64,000 nucleotides of DNA from Anabaena sp. WA102 (GTDB lineage: Bacteria > Cyanobacteriota > Cyanobacteriia > Cyanobacteriales > Nostocaceae): positions 1,798,001 to 1,862,000 of the forward strand of contig NZ_CP011456.1 of assembly GCF_001277295.1 (NCBI RefSeq). The letters are read 5' to 3'. The position numbers were made by a program, and so were the translations under genes. This document shows positions 18,446-26,387 of this stretch, in pieces (position 1 is the first letter of the stretch; each line of letters starts with the position of its first letter). The notes under the pieces were generated by a model. It did no database searches. It saw only the letters and a program-made list of their open reading frames with translations, and was not told where the DNA came from.

Positions 18446-19021
18446 TCAGGAATCAAACCGGATTCCTATATTATCAATAAAATCAGTAATTTCCTGATAA
18501 AAAACCTGCCCCTTTTCCCTGCTACTCCTAGCAGTCACCAATAACCTTAAAGTTTCCACCAACGAACTGATAGCAGAATCACAAACCAAACCAAAAAGCT
18601 GAATTAGATTGTGAATTTGTTTAATTTCCCATTCATTAATTTCTGTATCTTTTTGGGCGAAACTCTCAATATAGTCAATCGCCTCTTTATGTCCAATCAC
18701 CTCTAAATGTTCATCGAGAGTCTTGCCCCCAATTGTAATTCCTTTAGTTAACACTAACTCGGTTTCACTTTGAGTTAAAGTATTCCCTTCAATGGCATTA
18801 GAGTTATAAGTAAAGCGGACATCATACAGCTTTTTGAGTTCCGCGATCATTGTTGTGTCAAAGGGTCTAAAGTCATCTAGCCAAACTTTTAGCTTGTCTA
18901 TTTGCTCTAATTTAAGTGGTTCTTCCGTACCTGTTATGCCAAATATGAGTTTATTTACCCCACAACCCATATAAATAAAGGATTTTATTGTTTTTGATAC
19001 CAAATTTGTCAAAATAACCAA
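18446..19021 (-). pseudogene. Truncated Fic-family protein
   Basis: The 191-residue frame carries the N-terminal part of a class II Fic protein: the inhibitory helix motif TYNSNAIEGNTLT (S-x-x-x-E-G-N at about 74-80) and the following LTKGITIGGKTLDEHLEVIG. The catalytic HPFxxGNGR motif, needed for AMP transfer, is absent. After IKQIHNLIQ (about residue 141) the sequence changes to LFGLVCDSAISSLVETLRLL and beyond, which I do not recognise. It therefore looks like a fusion caused by deletion. The first 30 residues may also not be native. Confidence 0.7.
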
Positions 19022-19086
19022 TAAATTAATGTAAAATCCTTATATAACAGGGATCTTGGGATTTAAAAAAATAATTTAGCATAACA

Positions 19087-19212
19087 AGTACCGAAGAGCC
19101 ATAAAAATGAGGGGTATTGCGTTTTGTAAAATGGCTGAAACTCAATCAGAATCTCGCATTGAGACAACTTTACATACCGTTATATACCTTTAAATTTTTC
19201 TGTTCACCTACT
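19087..19212. mobile_element. 126-bp MITE (type 2)
   Basis: The segment runs from AGTACCGAAG to TTCACCTACT and is followed by TA. The inside (ATGAGGGGTATTGCGTTTTG, then AACTTTACATACCGTTATAT) is the reverse complement of the copy at 26176-26301 with few changes. The length is the same, 126 bp. It lies just downstream of the cas5 remnant. Confidence 0.8.
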
Positions 19213-19347
19213 TAGGACATAGCAAGGGACTAGGCATGGAAAAGTTATACTACAGCAAGAATTTATGCGATCGCAGTCAGTAATTTTATCTCGATATTTG
19301 AGCAACGCCTAACAGCATCAAGCCACGAATCACTAATAACTGAGGTT

Positions 19348-19986
19348 TCAACTTGGAGATTGAATCATCGTCCACGCCAAATCAGGAGGTGGTAAACTTG
19401 GTATTTCCTCAATCCGATACCTCAAAAATCGGGTATTTCTTGACCCCATATGATCAACCCAATAGGGTAAGGTTAACCTACCTCTATTATCCCTAATTAT
19501 CTATTGTCTCACCCCTTTTAGATAATCTTCCGAAACAATTTTGAGCGTTTTAATCAACTGGTCACTTTCTCCGAAAAATAAACAACCAAACCGTTTTACT
19601 CTGTCAGGATGGTCAAACGCTAACTGTATCCTCTCCCTTAAACTTGGTTGTATCTTCTCCTCATCAGAACGAACCCAAATTAAACACTTGAGATTAGACG
19701 AAATTTCTTGATAACAGGGAATAACATTCTCTGGATGGCTAAAATCAGTATTCTTAAACCCTCTCATTTGACGCAAAATTTGTGACTTTTTGGGACTAGA
19801 TAACATAGCGATCGCCAATTCTACCCCACAGTGGCGATAGACATCCGTTTCCCCTACCAAAGATAACAACATCCCATACACTGTTGCTGGAGGAGGCACA
19901 GGATAGGTTTTTCCCATTTCCCTTGCATGGGATTCCCTAAAAGTCGCAAATGGAACATCCAAATAGAGAATTAATGGCGCAATCAT
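19348..19986 (-). pseudogene. cas5: cas5 (DevS/type I-B-like) with internal stop codon
   Basis: The first 161 codons match Cas5 of the Myxan/I-B type, a Cascade subunit that holds the 5' handle of the crRNA. Seen are the N-terminal strand, the glycine-poor VPPPATVYGMLLSLVGETDV segment and ELAIAMLSSPKKSQILRQ. A TAG at 19501-19503 ends this frame. The same frame then continues for about 50 codons with family text (RGRLTLPYWVDHMGSRNTRF, then RYRIEE) to TGA at 19348-19350. The intact gene would encode about 212 residues. It overlaps the upstream cas8-like frame by 4 bases (ATGA), the usual operon junction. No cas7, cas3, cas6, cas1/2 or CRISPR array is present. Confidence 0.78.
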
Positions 19987-20858
19987 TTTGATTTTTCTAA
20001 CCCCAAGTCTCTTTTAATGACTGTTTTCAAGGCTTCAATCAGTTCATTTCGATTACGATAAATATGCGCCTTCTTAAAAGGGGAATTATCAAAATTATCC
20101 AATTGCTGTAAATCCTTAACAATTGCTCCCCCAATCCATAATGTACTGGGGTCAATCTGTCCGCATTCCACTTCATCTATAAACTCTTGTGTAAATTTTG
20201 CTGCCTTACTTTGAGGATCGCAATATTCAAAACAATAGGAAATATATGAAGCAAAATGAGTTGTCCGTTGAAATACCAAACTATCGGGACAGAAAGGATA
20301 CATTTCTTCTAGTTGTTGATTGTTTAGTAATGAACTATCATCAATAATGGTGGGTTTATCCTTGGGTTTATAACTAGCGATCGCTAACAATGACCAAATT
20401 ATTAATTCTTGCCAAGGTGTTTTTTTAATGAGTAGTGAAATTTCTTCTTGATGCTGATTAAAATACTTATTTAATCCCCCTCTTACTAAAAAATCAGACA
20501 AATATTCCTTAAATGACAAGTCATCATAACAATAATTTAGTTCTGCCCTTAATCGTTCAACCTTCTTCTTAATTGGAGGGTCTTTTCCTGCCTCTACTTT
20601 GGCATACATTTTAGCAAAGGTTCCTTTCATTGCTTGCTGAAATACCTTAATAAAAATAAGATGCTGCTTATCTTCTTCACTATTCTCTGCCATTATGATG
20701 AATCCTTCTCGATTGAAAAACAACTGGTTAAATAAATATCCTTGTAAATCCTCTATTACCAATTTTTCCCAAAAATCAGACCACCAAGGGATTCCTTTCA
20801 CTAAATTATCAGCAATCAGGGAGCGAATCGGATTAACTTTAATAAAAATTTGCTTAGG
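19983..20858 (-). pseudogene. 5'-truncated cas8-like gene
   Basis: A frame of 272 codons from a GTG at 20801 precedes and overlaps cas5. The reading frame is open back to 20858 and reads FIKVNPIRSLIADNLVKGIP and then WWSDFWEKLVIED, so the GTG is probably not the true start. The protein is helical and charged with many Lys/Glu/Trp, as in the C-terminal bundle of a Cas8 large subunit. I do not recognise it more precisely; Cas8 identity is inferred from its coupling to cas5. Upstream of 20860 the frame is lost beside a dispersed repeat. Confidence 0.5.
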
Positions 20859-20949
20859 TTAATTGATAAAAATTTTGACCTATATGAAAAGCTTGACCCG
20901 CTAAATAAGGATATCTTCTCTGATTCCAGATACAGCGATTTCCAATCAT

Positions 20950-21038
20950 ATAAGGTACATCTTAGCCCCCTCATCGCTTGCGGGGAGGGGGTTGGGGGTG
21001 GGGTTCTTCTTCCGGGTTTGATGACAATTTGCTGTAAG
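20950..21038. repeat. Dispersed hairpin repeat of the CCCCTC...GAGGGGG family
   Basis: The core AGCCCCCTCATCGCTTGCGG followed by GGAGGGGGTTGGGGGTGGGG is shared with 28557-28640, 32327-32434, 33887-34041 and 60905-61012. The two halves form a strong stem. The outer part (GACAATTTGCTGTAA) is shared with 28557-28640. Confidence 0.8.
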
Positions 21039-21145
21039 TGGGTCTTGTCAGTAGCATCTATTATTTTTTTGTCAAGTTCTATTGACACTTTGTAACAATC
21101 TTGTTATATTAGTTTACATAAAGTAACAAACCAGAGAAAAAAATT

Positions 21146-21316
21146 ATGTATACCACAACGGATGAAAAAGGCATTCTTAACAACTACGCCAAAGAACCGA
21201 AACTTTACCACGCAGAATTTCCTAGTAAGGCACAACAAAATAAGTATGCTTTTCAAGGCGCAGTAGCAATATTACTTTTAACTTCTATAGTTCTAATTAC
21301 CTTGGGGGTTAGCTAA
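21146..21316 (+). CDS. ssl1498-family light-harvesting-like small protein
   Basis: This 56-residue peptide starts MYTTTDEKGILNNYAKEPKL and ends in one membrane helix (AVAILLLTSIVLITLGVS). It matches the ssl1498 family of cyanobacterial light-harvesting-like proteins, which share the N-terminal NNYAxEP motif with high-light-inducible proteins but lack the chlorophyll-binding ExxNxR helix. A location in the thylakoid membrane is expected from the family. AGAG lies about 10 bases before the ATG. A rho-independent terminator follows at 21370, so it is a single-gene transcript. Confidence 0.82.
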   Translation: MYTTTDEKGILNNYAKEPKLYHAEFPSKAQQNKYAFQGAVAILLLTSIVLITLGVS

Positions 21317-21369
21317 AATTTCCCGCTTCGGTATTTGTATCTAATCGTCATTCAAATTTTCTCCTAATC

Positions 21370-21398
21370 AACCCTGGTCAGTTTCGCCAGGGTTTTTT
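21370..21398 (+). terminator. Rho-independent terminator of the ssl1498-like gene
   Basis: The stem AACCCTGG/CCAGGGTT with a 9-base loop is followed by TTTTTT. It lies 54 bases past the stop codon. Confidence 0.85.
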
Positions 21399-21421
21399 GT
21401 ATTGTATTTTAATCCATATTC

Positions 21422-21640
21422 GTGATACAATCAGATTGTCAGCAAAGACATTAAAAACCTACCGGGGGACTCTCGGAAAGTTACGCTTGTCAGAGATGAT
21501 TCTGCCAGTAATGGCAAACAGGATCAGGGCAAGAACCCAAATATTTATTTAAGGAACCCTGCCTGAAGCTGGGATAACTGAGAGATATAGACTGAAACTC
21601 TCTATAGAATCCCCGCGTCTTTGGACCGGGGAGTGTCAAT
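21422..21640 (+). ncRNA. Orphan IS200/IS605 right end with omega-RNA-like sequence
   Basis: The segment has no coding frame but ends in GAATCCCCGCG...CCGGGGAGTGTCAA, a hairpin and terminus I associate with the right ends of cyanobacterial IS200/IS605 elements. In those elements this region doubles as the omega-RNA scaffold of TnpB. Several further stems appear possible upstream (CCGGGGGACTCTCGG at 21472; GAGAGATATAG...CTCTCTATAG at 21581-21606). No tnpB or tnpA is present, so this is either a solo end or a deletion relic. It abuts the truncated DUF4276 gene. Confidence 0.5.
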
Positions 21641-21653
21641 GCCATTTCTTGCT

Positions 21654-21779
21654 TTACTGCCCACTTAAACGTCGAAGCTGATCTCGAAAATAACAGAAGC
21701 TTAATGATTGATTATTATCAATGTCCATAAAAGGAGTAGTTTTGCCGGAAACATCCTCAACTAATATCTCAAAGTACAT
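21654..21779 (-). pseudogene. DUF4276 (TOPRIM-like) gene, N-terminal remnant
   Basis: The frame begins MYFEILVEDVSGK, the characteristic N-terminus of DUF4276 proteins, a TOPRIM-like family usually encoded just after an AAA ATPase. The start is 4 bases past the AAA gene stop. Only about 15 residues look native before the frame runs into unrelated sequence and stops at 21654. The intact protein would be around 200 residues. The loss sits next to the IS200/IS605-like end. Confidence 0.65.
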
Positions 21780-21783
21780 ATAT

Positions 21784-23061
21784 TCACCTTGCGTCCAAGT
21801 AGTCACTGTACCAAAGTCCACCCAGGGGCAACCCTTCAGAAACAAGATTATTAATCAGAGGATCTTCACTAGCCCGCTTAATTTTAGCAAATCCATCTTC
21901 GCCCTTTTCTAATATCCAAACTTCTTCAGGTTCAAGGGCATCTACAAAATATGGTTGATGTGTTGTCACAAATATTTGTGATCCACCTTTTTGACCTGTA
22001 GTGTGTTCTCGAAATTCTCTAGCTAGAGTTTCTAAAAGTTTATGATAAAGTCCATTTTCTGGTTCTTCGATACACAAAAATGGTGGTGGTGATGGATCTT
22101 CCAACATCAGAAGATACGCAAATACTTTGAGTGTACCATCTGACATTTGTTGAGAGTAAAATGGGTCTTGAAACCCTTTGTCATTGAAACATAAAAGCAG
22201 TCTTCCATCTGGACTTGGGGAAGTGCTAATCTTGTTGACACCGGGAATTTTGTTGGCTATTTTTTCCAGTATGGATTGAAACTTTTTTGGATGTTCTCTT
22301 TCCATAAACTGAACTACATTACCTAAATTATCTCCATGAGTATTTAAATGCTTTTGTGGTCCAGCTAGAGGTAAACTGCGGGCAGCATCTGGTGTAAAAT
22401 AGCTTAAATACCATCCTTCAATAAATCTTCTAAACATAGAAATTCGGGGATGTTGTTTAAGTGAACCTAAAGTAGCAATTCCCAGTTTTCGCTTATCGTC
22501 AAGTTCAACTACTTCGGTTTCTTTGCTTTCTTTTTCTGCTTCACCCCTTTGGATTTTATCCATTAAATCTGACACATCAAAATCATCTTGTTTGCCTTCT
22601 TGTTCACCTTTCCATGCGATTCCTCTGCCTTCATTGAGAATTAAAAAAGAAAAAGGTTGTCCCTTACCTTGTCCTTTTCTGCGTTGTCTGAGTCTCTCTT
22701 TTTTTACATAAGGTCTTCGAGATGAGTCAATATCTATTGCTAATTCATAAGTAATTGGTCGGGCATTACCATCTTCTTTATAATAGATTTCAAACTCAAT
22801 ACTTCCCTGTTGTCCTTGAGAGAGAATTTTCTCAAAGCCACCACGACCATGAGCATAACAAGCTTCTTCTACTCCATTTTTTAAGCAATCGGCAAGAAAA
22901 CCAAAAGTGTCGAAAATGGTACTTTTTCCCACACCATTCTTACCAATAACGGCTGTCATTGGTGTTAATGGCTTGGCAGTTTGTGTGTTCCATAATTTCC
23001 CCAAAGTGATATCACGAATAACTCTGTAATTTCTAACTCTAAAGCCTTCTATCTTCGACAT
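21784..23061 (-). CDS. AAA_21/OLD-like ATPase, partner of a DUF4276 gene
   Basis: This 425-residue ABC-type ATPase has Walker A AVIGKNGVGKSTIFD (about 37-48), the signature-like QQMSDGTLKVFAYLLM, Walker B FLCIEEPENGLYH (about 330-342) and an H-switch QIFVTTHQPYFVDAL. This is the SMC-like layout of AAA_21/OLD-type ATPases. A long insertion between the lobes (about 140-230) is charged. With a DUF4276 partner such ATPases form two-gene modules often found in defence regions and resembling ATPase-TOPRIM antiphage pairs. Here the partner is truncated (21654-21779), so the module is probably inactive although the ATPase frame is intact. Confidence 0.8.
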   Translation of the reverse strand: MSKIEGFRVRNYRVIRDITLGKLWNTQTAKPLTPMTAVIGKNGVGKSTIFDTFGFLADCLKNGVEEACYAHGRGGFEKILSQGQQGSIEFEIYYKEDGNARPITYELAIDIDSSRRPYVKKERLRQRRKGQGKGQPFSFLILNEGRGIAWKGEQEGKQDDFDVSDLMDKIQRGEAEKESKETEVVELDDKRKLGIATLGSLKQHPRISMFRRFIEGWYLSYFTPDAARSLPLAGPQKHLNTHGDNLGNVVQFMEREHPKKFQSILEKIANKIPGVNKISTSPSPDGRLLLCFNDKGFQDPFYSQQMSDGTLKVFAYLLMLEDPSPPPFLCIEEPENGLYHKLLETLAREFREHTTGQKGGSQIFVTTHQPYFVDALEPEEVWILEKGEDGFAKIKRASEDPLINNLVSEGLPLGGLWYSDYLDAR

Positions 23062-23082
23062 TTAATTTGCTCTACTTTGATT

Positions 23083-23598
23083 TTACTCGCTAATTTTTTG
23101 AGGAATTAGATAAATAACTCCTGAAACAATTGTCAATATTACAGATATCCAAAAGGTAATTAAAACCGGAGTTTGCCAAGTTGGTGATAAGGGGGCAATT
23201 AGTAAAGATATGGCAATGATTTGACTCACTGTTTTCAGTTTACCCCAAATATTTGCCCCGGTGATGGTGGTTTGATTAACTCGCCAACCGGCGATCGCTA
23301 ATTCCCGTGCTAAAATTATGAACACTGCCCAAGCTGGGATTTTTCCTAATTCTACTAATACTAATAATGGTGCAAGTACCAATAATTTATCTACTAAAGG
23401 ATCAAGAAATTTACCTAATTCGCTAATTTGGTTGAGTTTTCTGGCTAAATATCCATCTAACCAATCAGTTAAAGCCGCAATTAAAAATATAGTTAAACAT
23501 ATCCATTTGGCTTCATTTGTGGGATTATATAAACCATAAAGTAAAAAAGGTATTCCCAGCAGTCGAGAAAAAGTAATCCAGTTAGGTAGAGTCATCAC
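23083..23598 (-). CDS. pgsA: CDP-diacylglycerol-glycerol-3-phosphate 3-phosphatidyltransferase
   Basis: This 171-residue membrane enzyme makes phosphatidylglycerophosphate, the precursor of phosphatidylglycerol needed by the photosystems. It has the CDP-alcohol phosphatidyltransferase motif D-G-x2-A-R-x8-G-x3-D-x3-D, seen as DGYLARKLNQISELGKFLDP followed by LVDK. There are about five hydrophobic segments. The length is typical. The start MMTLPNWITFSR is normal; either of the two Met codons could serve. It lies 21 bases beyond the start of the AAA gene on the same strand, probably by chance. Confidence 0.93.
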   Translation of the reverse strand: MMTLPNWITFSRLLGIPFLLYGLYNPTNEAKWICLTIFLIAALTDWLDGYLARKLNQISELGKFLDPLVDKLLVLAPLLVLVELGKIPAWAVFIILARELAIAGWRVNQTTITGANIWGKLKTVSQIIAISLLIAPLSPTWQTPVLITFWISVILTIVSGVIYLIPQKISE

Positions 23599-23706
23599 AA
23601 TTTAAAATTACAAACCAACCTAATTATATAGGTTAGCTACTAATATCCCCCAACATGGGATACGTTATCAAGATATGTAACTCTGAACCTTAAAAGTATT
23701 GATTAT

Positions 23707-23799
23707 ATGCGTGCTATGCTGATAGTGGTGCAGCACTTATCCCCCAACTTTAAAAGCGTGATGAAAGAGTTACTGGAAAGACGCACCCGAATTACACTT
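23707..23799 (+). pseudogene. cheB-like methylesterase fragment
   Basis: About 30 codons read MLIVVQHLSPNFKSVMKELL and ERRTRIT. They match the conserved VVQHLSPxFKSxMxELLxR motif of CheB-type receptor methylesterases. Nothing else of that gene remains. By chance the frame is open into the next gene, giving a misleading 118-residue ORF. Confidence 0.65.
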
Positions 23800-23859
23800 A
23801 CCAAGTGTTGTTGTAAAATTTATTTACAAAATAAAAACACCCACATTAGAGAGGAATTG

Positions 23860-24063
23860 ATGGTGGAACAAAAAATTAACTGTGCTGAAGCCTGTGTCAA
23901 CGGGTGTGTTTTAGGTGATCAATGTCCCAATATTGAGTATCGAGAATCAGCTTCAAAATTCATCGAAGAAACTTCTTTAGACAAAATGCTAGAAATAGCT
24001 GAAGAAAGATTGCGGAAAAAAATGACAGAACCCCCAAAATGGGTGTTTCCAGAAGATTCTTAA
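23860..24063 (+). CDS. Small Cys-containing conserved cyanobacterial protein
   Basis: This 67-residue protein begins MVEQKINCAEACVNGCVLGD and has four clustered cysteines (C8, C12, C16 and C22), which could bind a metal. The C-terminal half is helical and charged, ending PPKWVFPEDS. The ATG at 23860 is chosen because GAGGAATTG gives a good ribosome-binding site. The longer frame from 23707 fuses a cheB relic to it and should not be used. I do not know its function. Confidence 0.6.
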   Translation: MVEQKINCAEACVNGCVLGDQCPNIEYRESASKFIEETSLDKMLEIAEERLRKKMTEPPKWVFPEDS

Positions 24064-24138
24064 AGGGAATTTTGAGTAAGAAGTTATTGAAATGAGTTAA
24101 AATAGTGGGTTAACAACAGATAACCCACTCAAAATATT

Positions 24139-24257
24139 AGTAGGTTAGCATTGAAAATTGTTGTTTTGGGAAGGCAAGAGGCAAGAGGCAAGAGTGAAGA
24201 AGCTTTGGGCGATTTTACTTTTCTTTACACACTTTGGTTTTATTGTGTTCACCTACT
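24139..24257. mobile_element. MITE (type 1), reverse orientation
   Basis: The element runs from AGTAGGTTAGC to TTCACCTACT. Its inner part (TTTCTTTACACACTTTGGTT) is the reverse complement of the copy at 49567-49692. The middle carries the heptamer AGGCAAG in about three tandem copies. Confidence 0.8.
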
Positions 24258-24290
24258 TTACCATCGTCATAAAATCAATAATAGTTAAAA

Positions 24291-25265
24291 ATGAATGAAT
24301 ATATCTCAATAGACAGCGCAGCAGTCAAAGCAAAAGCCAAAGAATTGGGATTTCACGAAGTAGGGATTGCTGCTGTCGGTGATTTAGAGACGACAGAGAC
24401 AGAAAAATTGCAAGCTTGGTTAAAAATGGGTTATCACGCCGACATGGAATGGATGAAAAATCCCAAGCGTGAGGATATTAATTTAGTGATGCCAGAAGTG
24501 CGATCGCTCATATCTGTAGCCTTAAATTATTATACCCCCCATCAACGTCCCCAGGGGGATGAATATGGCAAAATTTCCCGTTATGCTTGGGGTCGAGATT
24601 ATCATAAAGTCATCCACAAAAAGCTCAAAGAACTAGCCAATTGGCTAGAATCCCTGGGCGAAAATGTCAAAGCCCGTTATTATGCAGATACAGGGCCAGT
24701 CCAAGATAAAGTTTGGGCGCAAAAAGCCGGCATTGGTTGGATTGCTAAAAACGGGAATGTGATTACCAGAAAATACGGTTCTTGGGTGTTCTTGGCAGAA
24801 ATATTAACCAATCTGCAACTAGAAAGCGATCGCCCATCCACCCAACATTGTGGCACCTGTACTCGTTGTTTGCAAGCCTGTCCGACAGGTGCAATTACCG
24901 AACCCTTTATCGTGGATGCTAATCGCTGCATTGCCTATCATACCATTGAAAACCGCGCCGAAGAACTACCAGCAGACATCACACCCAATTTACAAGGATG
25001 GATCGCAGGTTGCGATATTTGTCAAGATATTTGTCCTTGGAATCAGCGATTTGCTCAAGCAACTAATGTCAAGGATTTTCAACCCTATCCTGGAAACTTA
25101 GCTCCCAAGCTGGTAGAATTAGCCCAAATATCCAATGAGGAGTGGGATAAAAGATTCACAGCATCAGCCTTGCGACGCATTAAACCAGAAATGTTACGAC
25201 GTAATGCTCGCGCTAATCTTGATAAATCCAGGCATAATAATGACCCAGAAAGTAATAATTTTTGA
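24291..25265 (+). CDS. queG: Epoxyqueuosine reductase QueG
   Basis: This 324-residue cobalamin and iron-sulfur enzyme reduces epoxyqueuosine to queuosine in tRNA, the last step of queuosine synthesis. The two 4Fe-4S clusters are supported by CGTCTRCLQACPTGAI (about residues 187-202) and GCDICQDICPWNQ (about 241-253). The N-terminal cobalamin-binding part includes the YHADMEWMKNP segment. It overlaps the HAD gene by 26 bases. queA, the preceding step of the pathway, is at 36235. The protein lacks the C-terminal HEAT extension of longer homologues. Confidence 0.93.
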   Translation: MNEYISIDSAAVKAKAKELGFHEVGIAAVGDLETTETEKLQAWLKMGYHADMEWMKNPKREDINLVMPEVRSLISVALNYYTPHQRPQGDEYGKISRYAWGRDYHKVIHKKLKELANWLESLGENVKARYYADTGPVQDKVWAQKAGIGWIAKNGNVITRKYGSWVFLAEILTNLQLESDRPSTQHCGTCTRCLQACPTGAITEPFIVDANRCIAYHTIENRAEELPADITPNLQGWIAGCDICQDICPWNQRFAQATNVKDFQPYPGNLAPKLVELAQISNEEWDKRFTASALRRIKPEMLRRNARANLDKSRHNNDPESNNF

Positions 25266-25875
25266 TTTCGATGGGACGATTGCTGATACAGTGGATGCTC
25301 TTGTAACTATTGCCAATCGTTTAGCCTTGGAATTTGGATATGTGCCGATTAATTCGCAAGAACTAGTCCTATTGAGAAATTTAACAGCCAAAGAAATTAT
25401 TAAATATTCTGGTGTTTCCCTATTCAAAATTCCTTTTATGGTTAAAAAAGTAAAAGGAGAATTAAAACATAAAATCCCAGAATTAAAACCTATTGAGGGA
25501 ATTAATACCGCATTAATAGAACTCCACAATCAAGGTTATCAACTGGGAATTATTACCTCTAACTCTCAAGAAAACGTCAATCAATTTCTTAAATGTCATA
25601 ACTTAGATTATTTGTTTGACTTTATTTATTCAGGAGTAACTATTTTTGGTAAAACCACAATTATTAATAATGTGTTGCGACAAAAACATTTCAACCCTGA
25701 AGCAGTAATTTATGTCGGTGATGAAACTAGAGACATAGAATCTGCTAAAAAAGCCAATATCAAAGTTATTGCTGTCAGTTGGGGTTTTAATTCTTCCGAA
25801 GCCCTCAGCAAACAAAACCCAGATTTTTTAATTCATCATCCCAGTGAATTATTGGCTGTAATTAAAAGCTGTTAA
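25240..25875 (+). CDS. HAD-superfamily phosphatase (phosphoglycolate phosphatase-like)
   Basis: This 211-residue protein has all four HAD motifs: DFDGTIADT (motif I), ITSN (II), the Lys in IFGKTTII (III) and YVGDETRDIESA (IV). Family members dephosphorylate small phosphate esters; the substrate cannot be assigned. The ATG at 25240 (MTQKVIIFDFDG) is chosen over an in-frame codon at 25135 because it puts motif I at the N-terminus. It overlaps the end of queG, so the pair is likely translationally coupled. Confidence 0.87.
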   Translation: MTQKVIIFDFDGTIADTVDALVTIANRLALEFGYVPINSQELVLLRNLTAKEIIKYSGVSLFKIPFMVKKVKGELKHKIPELKPIEGINTALIELHNQGYQLGIITSNSQENVNQFLKCHNLDYLFDFIYSGVTIFGKTTIINNVLRQKHFNPEAVIYVGDETRDIESAKKANIKVIAVSWGFNSSEALSKQNPDFLIHHPSELLAVIKSC

Positions 25876-26126
25876 GGGAACTCCAAAAAATAAATCATAA
25901 GACCTTGTATACTAAGAAACTCTCTAGTACCGTGCAGTTTAAGTGAATGAACCATTTTCAAGCCTTGTAATCAATCAAATTTTCGGAGCTTTTAATAGTC
26001 ATATTATTTACGCCAACCTGTACTAGTAGATTCTGACCATGAAAAATTCAGAAAGTAGGGGCGCAGGGTCTGCGCCAAAAAACGATTCATCAATAAGACC
26101 ATGAAATTTATTTACCCCAACCCATA

Positions 26127-26171
26127 ATGGCTATTAAGAATGGTTGCTTTATTTGCACCATGCTGTACTAG
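26127..26171. repeat. Dispersed repeat end (also at 2008-2055)
   Basis: TGGCTATTAAGAATGGTTGC to GCTGTACTAG matches 2008-2055. It lies directly before the MITE at 26176. A second related piece (TTATTTACGCCAACCTGTAC) is near 26007-26030. The gap 25876-26387 holds only these repeats and the MITE. Confidence 0.5.
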
Positions 26172-26175
26172 ACTA

Positions 26176-26301
26176 AGTAGGTGAACAGAAAAATTTAAAG
26201 GTATATAACGGTATGTAAAGTTGTCTCAATGCGAGATTCTGATTGGGTTTCAGCCATTTTACAAAACGCAATACCCCTCATTTTTATTTTGTTTACCTAC
26301 T
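26176..26301. mobile_element. 126-bp MITE (type 2), intact copy
   Basis: The element runs from AGTAGGTGAACAG to GTTTACCTACT, flanked by TA on both sides (26174-26175, 26302-26303). It is 126 bp with imperfect terminal inverted repeats. The interior lacks heptamer repeats and matches 19087-19212 in reverse. Confidence 0.85.
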
Positions 26302-26387
26302 TAATTGAAGCCTCTGAATATATTTTCAAACTTGAATAAACTTAAAAAAGGCGTAGAGACAATTTATTGAATTGTCCCTAATGTTGT

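Noticed and set aside
19340..19400. GTTTCAACTTGGAGATTGAATC as a possible CRISPR repeat beside cas5
   Set aside because: It occurs once, has no spacers, and lies across the end of the cas5 frame itself.
20816..21095. Frames of 81-90 codons on both strands over the repeat upstream of the cas8-like gene
   Set aside because: Composition follows the GC-rich repeat and the frames have no family likeness; some - strand text may be frameshifted cas8 remnant but is too short to claim.
23318..23539. Antisense frames over pgsA, recA, rpiA, murD and the AAA genes
   Set aside because: They mirror the codon structure of clear genes on the other strand and show no independent motif or start site.
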